NCBI GenBank assembly: GCA_035772735.1
Contig: JASDFA010000003.1
Location: 125,913,001 to 125,977,000, forward strand
DNA: 64,000 bases
Source: Datura wrightii
Lineage: Eukaryota > Streptophyta > Magnoliopsida > Solanales > Solanaceae
Direction: 5' to 3'
Position 1 is the first letter of the stretch; every line of letters begins with the position of its first letter. Made by a program: the position numbers and the translations under genes. Positions 43,040 to 55,379 of this stretch are shown one piece after another. The notes under the pieces were generated by a model. That model was not told the origin of the DNA. It saw only the letters and a program-made list of their open reading frames with translations, and did not search any database.

Positions 43040-43620
43040 AGTCTCCTGAATTAACTATTCAGATGGCTAAATTGGCTAACTGGTGCAATTCTCGAGCCAT
43101 CTCTTGCTGGCTGAAAATATGGAAAACTTTCCATAGATCTACGACTAAGGGCATCTGCTATGATATTGACCTTCCCTAGATGATACAGAATGTTCACGTC
43201 GTAGTCCTTCAATAATTCTAACCAACGACACTGTCGTAGATTCAACTCTTTCTATGTAAAGATGTACTGGAGGCTCTTATGCTCAGTAAAACTGTCTATG
43301 TGCACCCCATACAAGTAATGTCTCTAGATTTTTAAGTCGTGGACTACTACCGCTAACTCCAGGTCATGAGTAGGATAGTTCTTTTCATGCTTCCTCAACT
43401 GCCTTGAATCATAGGAAATTACCTTACCATGTTGCATCAGGACACACCCTATCCCAATGTCTGAAGCATCGCAGTACACTGCATAACCCTCTGAACCTTT
43501 CGGCAAAGCTAGTATCGGTGTTGATGTCAATCTATTTTTCAACTCTTGAAAACTCTATTCACACACTTCAGTCTAGTGAAATTTAGCTGCTTTGTGCGTT
43601 AAGTTAATCAAAGGCGCTGA
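43040..43620 (-). pseudogene. Element F RNase H (broken)
   Basis: 43324-43542: LTSTPILALPKGSEGYAVYC, DASDIGIGCVLMQHGKVISY and HDLELAVVVHDLKI. 43051-43245: NLRQCRWLELLKDYDVNILY and NIIADALSRRSMESF. The piece with TDHKSLQYIF is broken by stops (about 43246-43323). The zinc-binding part of integrase between 42730 and 43040 is recognisable but full of stops. Confidence 0.88.
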
Positions 43621-43739
43621 TAAAGTAGAAAACCCCTCTATAAATCTTTTGTAATACCAAGCTAACCCCAGGAAACTGCGTACCTCAGTTGGAGTTGTAG
43701 GTCTAGTCCATGTCTTTACTGCCTCAATCTTTTGTGCAT

Positions 43740-44549
43740 CTACCTGATACCAACATCTGATACAATATGACCCAAAAAGGCTACCGAATTCAGCCAGAAC
43801 TCACATTTAGAAAGTTTTGCATACAACTGGCAATCCCTGAGAATCTGGCCCACTGTTCGCAAATGACCTTGGTGTTCTACTTCTGAGTGGGAATAGACAA
43901 GAACGTCATTAATGAATACTATCATAAATAAATACAGATATGGCCTGAAGATGTTGTTCATCAAATCCATGAACACTGCAGGAGCATTCGTCAACCCGAA
44001 GGACATAACAAAGAATACGAAATGCCCATACCTGGTCCTGAAAGTCATTTTTGAGATATCTCTCTCCCGAACCTGCACCTGGTGATACCCAGACCTTAAG
44101 TCGATCTAGAAATACTTCGCCCCTTGTAGTTGATCAAACAAGTCATCTATCTTGGAAAGCGGGTATTTGTTCTTGATAGTGACTTTATTTAGCTGCCGGT
44201 AATCTATACACATGCGGAGAGAGCTATCTTTCTTTCTTACAAACAGAACTGGCGCACCCCACAGCGAAGTACTCGGCCTGATGAAGCCTTTATCCAGAAG
44301 ATCTTTCAGTTGTTCCTTCAATTCTCTAAGCTCAGCAGGAGCCATTCGGTACAGAGGGATGGATATAGGCTGAGTACCTGGTAATAGGTCGATAGCAAAA
44401 TCGATTTCCCGTTCTGAGGGAATACCAGGAAGTTCATCTGGGAACACATCTGTAAATTCATTTACTACTGGAATGGACTGAAGAGTCAGGGATTTTGCTT
44501 GGACATCCTGAACCCTGACAATATGATAGATGCAAACCTTCGCTATCAA
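43740..44549 (-). pseudogene. Element F reverse transcriptase (broken)
   Basis: 44106-44549: VVNEFTDVFPDELPGIPSER, MAPAELRELKEQLKDLLDKG, GAPVLFVRKKDSSLRMCIDY and RQLNKVTIKNKYPL. 43740-44078: TFRTRYGHFVFFVMSFGLTN and then FINDVLVYS, where the family has FIDD, so one of the two catalytic aspartates is Asn. AFLGHIVSDVGI follows. A stop and frame change lie between the two pieces. Confidence 0.92.
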
Positions 44550-44599
44550 CTTTCTCGCCCGAAGATAGGATATAAACCTACCTTTTAGCGTGGCTGCAT

Positions 44600-45000
44600 T
44601 GCCTTTCTACTCTCGTATTATCTCCCCTAGAAAGTGGAATCGGACAGTCTTGGTCCAATATTCTACATTGGCATAACATGGTGCTAGCCAATCCATACCC
44701 ATAATTGCATCAAAAATCAATCATTTCTAATTCCACTAAACCTGCCGAAGTCTGGCAACCAACAAGCTCTACCGTACAACCCTAGCAAATCTATTTAGCT
44801 ATAATAGAATCACCGATGGACATGGACACTGAAAAGGATCGCTGAAGCAATTCTGGCATTATACCGAACTCCCGGGCCACTAATGGTGTAACATAAGACA
44901 AAATGGAACCTGGGTCTATCAAAACATAAACTAAATGAGAAAAGATGTCCAGCATACCTGTCACAACATCCGGCGACGACTTTTACTCCTGTCGCCTGGT
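44600..45000 (-). pseudogene. Element F protease
   Basis: The minus strand reads SHLVYVLIDPGSILSYVTPL VAREFG up to about 44790, with the same D-P-G-S active site as element B. A stop follows SIIAK, and the MGMDWL-type segment near 44690 is in another frame. Confidence 0.82.
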
Positions 45001-45149
45001 AAAGCATAAGTGCGATTCGGACTGGTGCCTGAACTCGATGCTCCTGACCTGCCTCAGCTTCTACCGGCTAGAGATTAGGGCCTACGGCCAGCTGGAGATG
45101 CTGGGGCACGTGACCCTCCTGAAGATCTGTCATATCGGTCCCGATCACT

Positions 45150-46175
45150 CTGACCCCTGGTTGGATAGTGCCTCATCAAATGACCCTCTTGTCTATAGGT
45201 GTAACACGCAGTAGAACCATACCTTCATGCCCTAAGGTGACATCGACTGCAAATAGGGAAAGGTGGCACAGTGAGTCTACTCTGCTCTTACCCTCTCTTC
45301 TGCTATGAACCTGATGGCTGTGAGCTCTCACCGGGTCCTGACTGACCCCGACGGCCTAGTCTACCACCCTACTGCTGCTGTGGAGGTAGGGGTCTAGGTA
45401 GTCTGCCTAATAGTCGTGGCCTAGGTCTGCCTTGAGACTCTTCCTGAGTGTCACTAGGTCTAGCCCTGGCACTGCTCCTGACTTTCCCTCTCTACCTCCC
45501 GTTGTCGCTGCCTGATCCCCTCAATAAACTGAGTAAATTCTTGAATACAGGTGATATCCATATCCTCACGCAGAGTGGCCATAACACAAGTCTCCACGTA
45601 CTCTGGAAGCCGCCCCATAATGAACCAGTGCACCCTGGCTGGCATAGTGTCTACAAAAGCTGGTGCATATCGGTCTAAGGACTCAAATCTCATAGCATAC
45701 TCCCGAACACTCATCGAACCCTGCTCCAGATGCAGAAACTGATCTACCCAGGCCTGTTAGATTTCTCGCAGCAAATAGTGGTCCAAGAAGGCCTCTAAAA
45801 AGCTGTACCAAGTCGGAGGGGGAACATCTCTACCTCGGTACCCCTCCCAACTCTCGTACCATAACACTGCTATGTCCCGCAATCGAAATATCGCTAACTC
45901 AACTGAATCCACAGGTGTGGCATGCATTACCCTAAAGGTCCGCTGTGACTGAGCCAAAAAGTCCTGAGGGTCCTCATTTCAATCCATCCCTGTGAAATGC
46001 GGGGGACTCAGAGCTAGGGAACCTCAGACCCTCGAACTACCAGGTCCTCCCAAAGATTCAGCAACCACAGGTGCAACTGGCTGACGATATGCAGCCATCA
46101 TCTGAGCAAGCATAAAGACAGCGCTCCTGACCTCATGGTATGATAGTATCGGTATAGAAGCTGCTCTAGGTGGTG
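45150..46175 (-). pseudogene. Element F gag, main part (broken)
   Basis: 45757-45957: FRVMHATPVDSVELAIFRLR, DIAVLWYESWEGYRG, FLEAFLDHYLLREI. 45460-45714: SVREYAMRFESLDRYAPAFV, HWFIMGRLPEYVETCVMATL. This is the Retrotrans_gag capsid region. The N-terminal part is 14 kb away at 60280-60454 because element E inserted after about 60 codons. Confidence 0.88.
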
Positions 46176-47779
46176 TGATGTCGCCCAAATTACACCTCAC
46201 AATTGAGATATAAAGTGGTCGATTGTCAAATGTAGAACCCAACAAAGGTTGAGATCGATCCCACAGGGAATATGGTAAGAACTTAAGTTAATGCGAATAG
46301 CTGTTACTATTGAGTTACTTATTTCCTAAGGGGGGAAGGAATAGAATAATAAACAAAACTAAAGCTATCGAATGCTTAGATCAAATTCGGTTTGTATTCA
46401 ATTAATGACTTGACTAGAATTGTGTTCCCCAAGATTTCATAACCACGAGGCTTATACACTAGTAATCTATTCCTGTGATTAACATGAAATATTGGTAAGT
46501 TAGGTTCACCTAAATGGTTGGTCCCTTATCTAGATGATTATCACCATGCAACTTGGCCTGTATACTGTTGTACTTTAATTGACCCTTACCCTTAATACCG
46601 GATTAGCTATCCCCGGACAAGTTCAAGCTATTAGATGAGGGTTGATAGTCTCAAATCTTCGTTGTTAATCCCTTTTCCCATTCATTACCTCTTGGGTCTG
46701 GTAAGTAAGAATAAGACAAGTCCTAATGTTTCCAACCGTCAAGAATCAATCAAAACGAAGGGAAAATCAATACATGCATTAAACCTCATTCAAGAATCAC
46801 TAAGTAGTTTACCTATGTGCTTTAATTCATCTTGGTTCCCACAACCCTAGTTATGGGTTTAGCTACTCATGTTTGTATGATCACAATCACAAAATATTGA
46901 ATAAATCAGAATTGCAACTTACAACTTATCGTAGAAGAAAAACCAAGTAGATTGAATAAAACTCCAAAGTTGATGAATAAATTTCAATGTTGTTTCTGAT
47001 CCTCAAATTCAAGAACAAAATTGTAAACCTTGTTTCTTGACTCAGGAATAATTGTACAACACCAATATCTTACTCTAAAACTAATAATAATCGCTTCTCT
47101 ACGAAATAAACCTAAATTGTGTATTTATAGTTCCAAGAATACCTTTTCCTAACTAAAACTGGAAACCAGGTCGGTAGTGGCCATGGGCTAGGTGATGAAT
47201 CGTTGGGACCTCTGACGAGTCGTGTGTTGCTAAAAATAGTCATCCTCAGCATCATTCCCTGTTGTGGCAATGGGTCACCTAACGACTCGTCATGCCTGGG
47301 CACGAGTCCTTAGGTCCCTCCTGGTCTAACTCTTTCAAAATTCCAGTGCACCATACAATTGGTTCCAGTGATCTGCCGACGAGTCATTTAGTCAACTAAC
47401 GACTCGTTAAATCTATTGTCAACTCCACTGGCTACTTTGGCAATATTTTCTCTGCCAGTCTTCACGACTAACTTCACGACTCGTTACCAGGTGTAACGAG
47501 TCATTCCCTCAACCCATCAGGTACACTGTCTCAGACATCTTCAAACTTCATATTTTACACACAGCTTCAACAACGAGTCGTGCCTCCTACCAACGACTCG
47601 TGAAGTGCCTGGCAGTCACCCTTTCAGTTATTTTCAACATAAATTTTCCCAATTCACTTTCGAACATGTTTTCCTGCAATATTCAGCACAAAACACATCA
47701 TACCTATATAAACATACCTAGAATGTGCATAATTTCTTATTTTTAAGCGTCGAAAGTGTCATAAAATCATGAAATATCA
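46176..47779 (-). repeat. Element E 3' LTR (1604 bp)
   Basis: Plus-strand ends are TGATGTCGCCC and GAAATATCA. On the minus strand, six exact ACGASTCGT words (47215, 47282, 47399, 47476, 47573, 47593) precede a TATA box (reverse of about 47121-47129). The pair at 47573-47581 and 47593-47601 is an exact inverted repeat with an 11-base loop. The U5 block GAGATCGATCCCACAGGGAAT is near 46250. Confidence 0.92.
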
Positions 47780-47782
47780 AAA

Positions 47783-48511
47783 CCGTACAACACCAAAATC
47801 CCACTTTAAAACTAATAATAATCATCTTCTCTACGAAAATAAACCTAAATTGTGTATTTATAGTTCCAAGAAGGCCTTTTCCTAACTAAAACTAGAAACC
47901 AAGTCGGTAGTGGCCATGGGCTAGGTGACGAATCATTGGGACCTCTGACGAGTCGTGCCTTGCTAAAAATAGTCGTCCTCAACATCATTCCCTGTTGTGG
48001 TTGTGGGTCACCTAACGACTCGTTGTGCCTGGGCACGAGTCCTTAGGTCCCTTCTGGTCCAACTCCTTCAAAATTCCAGTGCACCTTACAATTGGTTCCA
48101 ATGATCTGCCAAGGAGTCATTTAGTCAACTAACGACTTGTTAAGTCTATTGTCAACTCCACTGGCTACTTTGGAAATATTTTCTCTGCCAGTCTTAACGA
48201 ATGACTTCACGACTCGTTACCAGGTGTAACGAGTCATTCCCTCAACCCATCAGGTACACTGTCTCAGCATCTTCAAACTTCATATTTTTCACACGGCTTC
48301 AACAACGAGTCATGCATCCTACCAACGACTCGTGAAGTGCCTGGCAGTCACCCTTTCAGTTATTTTCAACATAAATTTGCCCAATTCACTTCCGAACCTA
48401 TTTTCCTGCAACATTAAGCACAAAACACATCATACCTATATAAACATACCCAGAATGTGCATAATTTCTTGTTTTTAAGCGTCGAAAGTGTCGTAAAATC
48501 ACGAAACATCA
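47783..48511 (-). repeat. Extra partial LTR (U3 part) beside E 3' LTR
   Basis: About 729 bases repeating 47053-47779, including TATA region and word array. It ends AAACATCA at 48511 beside the polypurine tract. In element sense the order is polypurine tract, partial LTR, then the full LTR. The full LTR is preceded by GGTTT, the same bases that end the polypurine tract, so the junction kept a trace of it. Confidence 0.9.
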
Positions 48512-50146
48512 AAACCCTCAACTTAGAAATTTTGCATGTCCTCAGGAAAAAAAAATAAAAAATAATAAACTAAACTACTTCGTCGCTTCAATTGAAAAAA
48601 ACTCTAGGAAACTTACGGCAGTCACATTCATTCATCAAATTAAAATTTTCTAACCCCTCCCTCATCGTATCAACTCAAATCACTATGCATACACAAAATT
48701 ACCAACCATGACACAAAGGAATCAAAATCATGGCAAAACACTGTCACTTGCAACCACACACATAAATCTATAACACTGACCCAGACAATTTGCAGATGAT
48801 TTTGTTGACCAAATACTCTCACCTCAAAGAGGTCCCACACTCACACATGTGTATATGATTAATTCGATATATTTCTCTTGGGACTAGGTAAGATTCACTT
48901 ACTCACATAGAAATTCGAACTATGTGCATGCAATACCACAGGCTTGCCTTTACTTTCAATACCTCGATTTTTAGACAAGTAACCAGGATCACTATAGGAC
49001 TTTCTAGGCTTGTAACATAGGCTCGGGCTCAGGTATGATACATATGGATTTAGTAGCTCAACCCTCCTTGGTACTACACACCTCTTGGCTCCACTTTTCA
49101 CCTTCTTTCCCTACTTTCTCCCCTTTTTCCTTTAATCGCTTCTTCTTTTCTTTGCTTTTGCAACTATGGATGTAGTTTCACTTTATTCAAGCTTCCATCG
49201 GTGTCACATTTTTCTTTTCTTTTCTTTTCTTTTCTTTCTCTTTGACAACAATTTTTATTTCTTTCTTTTCATTATGCATACCTCACCCGCTCATTTCTTT
49301 TTCATTACCCAATTTTCATTCCTCTCAACTCTTCTTAATCACCCCTATAGTAGCCACCCTCAACTTAGGCAATTTTCCTGAGTTGTGGTTCACAATATCC
49401 AAGGAGGGACCAGGGCCAAGAAAGGTTCATTCTTAATAAAAGCATGAAGGTGAATTGGTGTAAACAAAACGAAAGGTCAATTTAAGCTCAAACATTTGGA
49501 TCAAGGGATTTTTATTCTCTTTTGGTAGGTCTTTAAAGGCTAAAGTGGGCTCTTAAATCAAAAATGACCTATGATCCTTTCCTAGTTTCCGATCCTCTAT
49601 CTCGGTACTACTGACCAGGCAAGTTCTAGATTGACACACATAACCAAATTTAGGTAATAAACCTCACTCACATATAGCACAGGTAACATCATCACTTCTA
49701 CTAATTGCTAGGTCAAGTACAGTCATACAATGGTAAACATGTTCACAGTTTCAATGCAATGCAAAGATTCACAAAGGTCATACTCATCAACTTTCACATA
49801 TACATATAAAAAAATTTCAGAGGGGTATCAAATTATCAATCAACAAAAATCAACAATTTAAACTCTTGACTTCCTTCAGTTTACCTAACTTTCTTCCGAC
49901 TAACACAAAAAAACACAAAAAACATAAAATAAAATCCTAAACATGCCGATTCTACTAGATATGGAACACCCGAGGGAAAAGATATCTGGTAAGAAAAACC
50001 CTCGGGTTATGTACAACAAAAAGAATGCACAGGTATCTCTCCCCACCCCTATCAAGAAAAGCATGTGTCGTCCTAGGCGCATATATATATATATATCAAA
50101 CAAAACTAAGGAAATAGGGAACATACCTATGCGACCTAGGTGTCAG
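48512..50146 (-). other. Element E 3' untranslated region
   Basis: Non-coding. A purine-rich run in element sense (complement of 49205-49260, TTTTC repeats) and a polypurine tract AAGTTGAGGGTTT next to 48511 are visible. ATGCCGATTCTACTAGATA at about 49943 is shared with W at about 27448. The short open frames here are low-complexity or antisense artefacts. Confidence 0.75.
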
Positions 50147-51598
50147 CTACCTGGTCGGTGGAGGGTGTAGATACTCCTCCAATGTTATCTCAAACATTAC
50201 CGGCTTGACCAGGTGAATTCTTAGATCTAACAGAGCTCGTTCCTTCACCATGAGCTCTCGCTGCCTTAGTCTCGGCTCTCTGTCGAGCCTCTTCTCTTGA
50301 TACATGCAACGCTCTCTCCATCTCACTCCGCTCTCATTTTTGCTGACGGAGCAGAGAAGTATCATCTTTAAAACTTTCCTCCTCACGAGGCCTCTTTCCC
50401 TTATCATGTGCCATCGGCTCCTCCATCATAAAGTCAAAAATTGGTGGTAATTCTTCTTCAAACTCATCATCTATCATAGGAAGTACCGGTGGAGGTACTG
50501 TAGCTACCTGTTGTGCAGCCAAATCCCACACCTCGGACCTGAGTGCTCCTATCTCTGAGTACCATCTTGACAACTCAAGCTCCTGTAACTGCGCAAGGCA
50601 CTTATCCATTCAATTCTCAAATGCGTCCAATCATCCATGCACAGAATCGGACAATGTCTCCAACTCTTTTGACACCCACGGCTTTACCTGCTCCATCAGA
50701 ACTTTAACCTGTAGAGCCATGTGTGCCTGCTGCTTTTCAACCTTAGCTAGCCGCCTAACCATATCAACTAAAAACTCCTGTGAAATCATAACTAGGCTGG
50801 CTAATGGAACATGGGGGCGCAACTGGTGGTCTGGGAGCAGCTGCTGTAGATGATGACTCGGGAACATCAGTAGGTATGGAGGTATCCGATGCATCTGTAG
50901 CCTCCGGCTGGCTAACTGTCTCTCTTCCCTCAATAGGCTCAACCGCTAACTAAGTGAACTGTGCTGCATCAGAAGGCATCCTGCTGCCAAATGCCTCTGC
51001 TAATATGGTCGCTCCAGCGGATGCAGCTGCCTGAGTCCTTGCCATCGATACCGGGTTTGTGTTATCTCAAATCAACCTGATATCAGTTATCTTCTAGACC
51101 ACTACTCTCTGGCCAACTGATGGAAGTTCCGGCACCTTTGACTTTTGAGAGAGTCTATTAATCAAATAGGGAAAGGGGATTGTAGTACTGTCATTGGTTG
51201 CCCGCTCTCTAATCTCCTCAGCAATGTACCGCAGGAAATTGATGGCATACCCTTCCATTATACTTGCTACCAATGTTGCTCTGTCAGGTGAGAGGATATT
51301 ATCATTGTTGGTTGGTACCAGCCTATGCCGCACCGGTGACCAACAAAAATTTTCCTGAAAGTTCAGTGTGGCCTTCTTTATATGAGACTCTGTGTCGTGC
51401 AGCCATTCAACCAGTGGACCTCTTGTAGCAATGATCTGAGACAGCCAAGTATATTGTTGGATGCGCTCCTACCTATTCAACTTTTTGGTCTTGACTTTCT
51501 TCAACTCATATAGTCTGTAGTCGAACTCGGTTGTGTTCATCGGAGCATGATAATCTAGCCCATATAGCATCCTGGAGATGGTTCGCTTAGATATATCT
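50147..51598 (-). pseudogene. Element E extra ORF, C-terminal part (plant transposon protein domain)
   Basis: In element sense, after the D insertion: ISRMLYGLDYHAPMN, then RHRLVPTNNDNILSPDRATL and VASIMEGYAINFLRYIAEEI, SRLSQKSKVPELP. These belong to the putative plant transposon protein family (PF20167, from memory) common in Athila-like and related elements. A Pro/Ser-rich linker follows, then a helical stretch (FLVDMVRRLAKVEKQQAHMA) and acidic DDEFEEELPPIFDFMMEEP. Arg/Glu-rich repeats come near the end (50147-50407). Stops at several places. The function of this family is unknown; it has been called env-like by position. Confidence 0.8.
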
Positions 51599-53813
51599 TG
51601 TCACGATCTGAGAGTACACCCGGATCATAAACACGGGACAAGGAGCCCCGAGGGACCCCAAGTCAACCCATGGCATGAGCATATAACTAAACCATTCACA
51701 TAAGGCGGAAGAAATAGCTTAATAATCATGAACTAAAAGAAAATTGTGACATGAAATATAAGAGGCAATAATACATGGTCTGAGCATAAATAGTTGAATA
51801 CTACAAATTGGTCTGAAAGCCTCTAATCATAATAGATGGGTTGAAGGGACAAGACCCCAACTAACCCTAACATTATGAAACAAAAGATAGCCAAGGTCTG
51901 AATATAAAGCCCTCGAATCATGAGGACTCACCAATGAGAACTAAGAGCCGGCTAGGAGCGATGCTGAACCTGAGATCCGGATCCTATATCATGAAATGAT
52001 ATAGCATAGAAAATATGTGGGTCACTACTTGGAATGTATGAGTATGCAAGGTCTGTAAAACAATACTTAAAAACATGAGAGTTATAGGAGTGGGACTTCA
52101 TGATCATAAAGACTGAAATCATAAATATATCGTAAGGCTCAAGGTTTCCCAAAAGCATTCGTAAACCTGTCATAGTCACAACATGAGAGAAAAACATTTC
52201 ATAAAACATGACTTGAGCGAAAAGAACATAATCATACATGCATTAAAACAATGAGGAACAGTGGGAGATTTCTATAACTGACATACCCCATATTAGCACA
52301 CATGGAGCCCGGCCTGTAAACCTAGTCGGGAGGCCGTTCATACCTTGCCAAGGGTAGATCCATGAAAGGCGTGATATTGCTCATGAAGGTCCCATAGGGA
52401 AATGGGGACAGTCATTGAGGAGGTCTCAAACATAACCTACGGTGGCACGTAGTTCTGAGATTTGGGGCGTAACTTGGGCCCTGAACCTACTCGGTGTTAA
52501 GTACTACTCCCAAAACATGCAACGTGCTCATAGAAATTCGTACATGACATGCATGGATAGTTAAATTGTGATAATCATAACATGCTTGAGAATTCGTAAT
52601 ACTAGCCATAAAATCGGGCCCATTGATCGGCCAAAATCATAGTTCATGAACCATAAGAAACATGTGGACATTTCCCATATTTTCAACATCCTTGAAATGC
52701 TTGAATTTTATAGAAAACATGATCATAATAACATGAGTGATTAAAGACATGCTTAAAATACATAAATTCATATCATGCTTGAGGGATCACCATAACCATG
52801 AAATTTACCAAAAATTCTCATGATTTGGGAACCAATGCGTTTAGGGATTAGATCATCAATCATTGAATAAAACAAGTGAAAACAACCTAATAATTCGAAA
52901 CCATGATTTAGACATACTACAATAGGCTCATATCAATTTTTGAGGAATCATGCATTTGGGTTAAGACCCATATAGATTTAGTAACGTTAAACATAGAATT
53001 TGGGAAAAATTGGGCATGGGTAGGGACTAAACTACCCATTCAAAACCTCACATACCTGGAATTACTTGATTCTTAACTCCCCTGAAAAGCCCAAGATAAA
53101 AATTTGGAGAATTTGAAGAAGAACCCTAGGATCACCTCCTACTACATTCTCTAACTCTTGCAAGCATAAAATGAGACTTAACATGAATTATTTCCCCTTA
53201 AAAGACCCTGTATTGACCTCAAAACGACATAGTTTAGGCCTTAGGGGTGTAGAAAATTACGAGAAGGCCCTTACTAATTCGCAGGAAATAATTGCCAGGT
53301 GACCCTAACGGGTGACCTGATGATATGTTAGGATGGGTAACGACTCGTCGTGTTGCTCGTCAAGTACACTGGATACTAGGTCGGTTGGGCTTGTAACTAG
53401 TGACTCAATGACTCATCACAAGTGACCACAAGTCATGGTCACCTTCCGTTAAGTACACTGCTTCATCCTTAATAAATTTCCATAGGCTTACTCACGACCC
53501 ACCTCATGAGTCGTTGGGACTGGTCACGACTAATGAGGTCTCATTCGTTAGGTTCACTAGTCAGACCTCCCAGGTAACCCTCAATCTCACCCCACGGGAT
53601 ACCTGACGACTCGGGGTAGTTGGACACGAGTTGTTCCCACGCCCGTGGGGACCTCAGCTTCTCAGCCCATCCCATCCTCCTCACGAGCCACCTGATGACT
53701 CGTGGGGCCTCCTCACGGGTCGTCTAGTGACTTGTCCTGCACTGCTGTAATATTTTCCCAAATTTCCCCCATTTGACTCTCGGGTCTGATCCTTGGGTTT
53801 CGGGGATATAACA
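51599..53813 (-). mobile_element. Element D: solo LTR (2215 bp) with target duplication TATCT
   Basis: Begins TGTCACGATCTGAG and ends GGGGATATAACA in plus coordinates, between exact TATCT duplications (51594-51598 and 53814-53818). It splits the extra ORF of element E. The ends resemble those of C and Tekay LTRs (TGTCACG...GGGGTATTACA). ACGASTCGT words and decayed variants cluster at about 53339-53740 at the U3 side (minus orientation). No internal region or primer site, so a solo LTR. No coding sequence. Confidence 0.95.
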
Positions 53814-53818
53814 TATCT

Positions 53819-54542
53819 ACTGGAGTCTCTTGCACCAACACCTGATTTAAGGCGGACCTCTTTTTCCAGTCCTGGACCCCTAATGCCAAACGCTACAATG
53901 TGGCAGTTTAGGCTGCATAGAACTCTCGAACTAATTACGGGATGTAGCTACCTGATGGCTCAACCAACAACCGAACCTGTACTTATCGAACACTGCTTGT
54001 AATTTTGGAAGGTCTTTCAGCCCAGTAGTGATCAGCCTCGGCTCCTTGTATATGCTCCTCTTCGGATTTCCTTTCTCATTAGGAGCAATATCTCTGTTAT
54101 ATATGGCCCGCATACCATGAACACACCATCTCTGCACATTCCTTGGTTGCTCGTTTGATGTGTCTGAGGTCTCAGTCAGTTCATTATTAGAGTCCCCTCG
54201 CTGAGCATGTGATTTGTTGCCTCTCTTTATGTATTGCCCAGTTATGGGAGCCTCTTGAACAAGTGCAGCTGCAGCCTTGGCATTATCATCAGTGCGGCTG
54301 GGCGGATCCCTTGCCAGTGGAGTGGGAGCATCAACCAGGGTTGTTGGATTTGAAGTTTGTTGACCCCTAGCCCTGGTGGATCTCCTTACTAACTGCTCCT
54401 CTGATATGTCATATTCTTCCTCAGAGCCACTTGAATCTTCAGAGGAGGACGAATCATCACGCAGTCTATGGTATGAAGGTTGACTATGCTTAGGTGCTTG
54501 TTTCTTTGTTGGGCCCTTCTTCAATGTACCTTTTGGAGCCAT
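53819..54542 (-). pseudogene. Element E extra ORF, N-terminal part
   Basis: ATG at 54542-54540 gives MAPKGTLKKGPTKKQ, a Ser/Glu-rich acidic stretch (DDSSSSEDSSGSEEEYDISE), a low-complexity linker, then WCVHGMRAIYNRDIAPNEKG and PRLITTGLKDLPKLQAVFDK. A stop at 53931 ends the frame before the D insertion. The ORF track frame extends upstream to 54749, but a strong acceptor at 54549-54548 makes 54542 the better start. The basic/acidic N-terminus may be disordered. Confidence 0.78.
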
Positions 54543-54547
54543 TGTAC

Positions 54548-55137
54548 CTGTGGAAAAATTGTTAGTATGCAAGATGAGATGAAACAAAAAACATTTTTGA
54601 GCTGGTGCCCAGTGGTCTTGACGAGTGACTACACGAGTCATTGCCACCGGCAACGACTCGTGAGGTCGCTCGTCGTCACAAACTAAACTTTCTTCATGTT
54701 GGGCTAGTGTACTAGACGAATGGTCCCAATGAGTCATTACCAAAAGCAACGAGTCATTAGGTTAGTCATTAGGTACACTGCCTCATTGGTTTAATTCTTC
54801 CACTCAGGACAAGCTACACAATGAGTCGTTTGGTGATCCAACGACTCGTGATGTAGCTCGTGCTCAAGAGTTTCAGTTCACCCATTCATTCATCTTCATC
54901 TTCTTCCTATTATTCAACTCCACAATCATAGAACTTCACATTCTCAAACCAACCCAAGTGTATATACAAACGAAATTTAGTTGTTTAGATCTTCCTAGGG
55001 TTCATTTACATCAAGAGGCACAGATTGACACAAGCACAACATTACTCGAAATAAATTCAATTTCATTCAAAACATGGGCCGTCAAAATTCTTGTTTAAAT
55101 GAAAAGATATTCAAATTTAATGGGAAAGATTACTCAC
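54548..55137 (-). other. Predicted intron in the leader of E's extra ORF
   Basis: In element sense, TTTT then GTGAGTAA (donor at 55137) and, 590 bases on, TACTAAC (54567-54561) followed by AATTTTTCCACAG (acceptor ending 54548). The ORF's ATG is only five bases after the acceptor. All three signals match plant consensus. The intron interior holds ACGACTCGT words at 54653 and 54841. Confidence 0.6.
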
Positions 55138-55379
55138 AAAATCCTTGATCAGAGATGTAAGTGAAATAGTGTGTGCGTGCGAATGTTGGGAGTGCAAGGT
55201 CGAAGATTTTCCGATGGGGTTTAGGAGAAGAAGAGGACAAGGGAAATATGAAGCTGTTTGGGTTTAAGTTTAGTGGTGAGAATATGGAAAAGGAAAAGAA
55301 ATCAGGTTTTAATGATTCAATTTAAAATTTATCCCAATTCCAGTCCTGGGTCGGGTCGATATGTTCATTAAATTTATAA

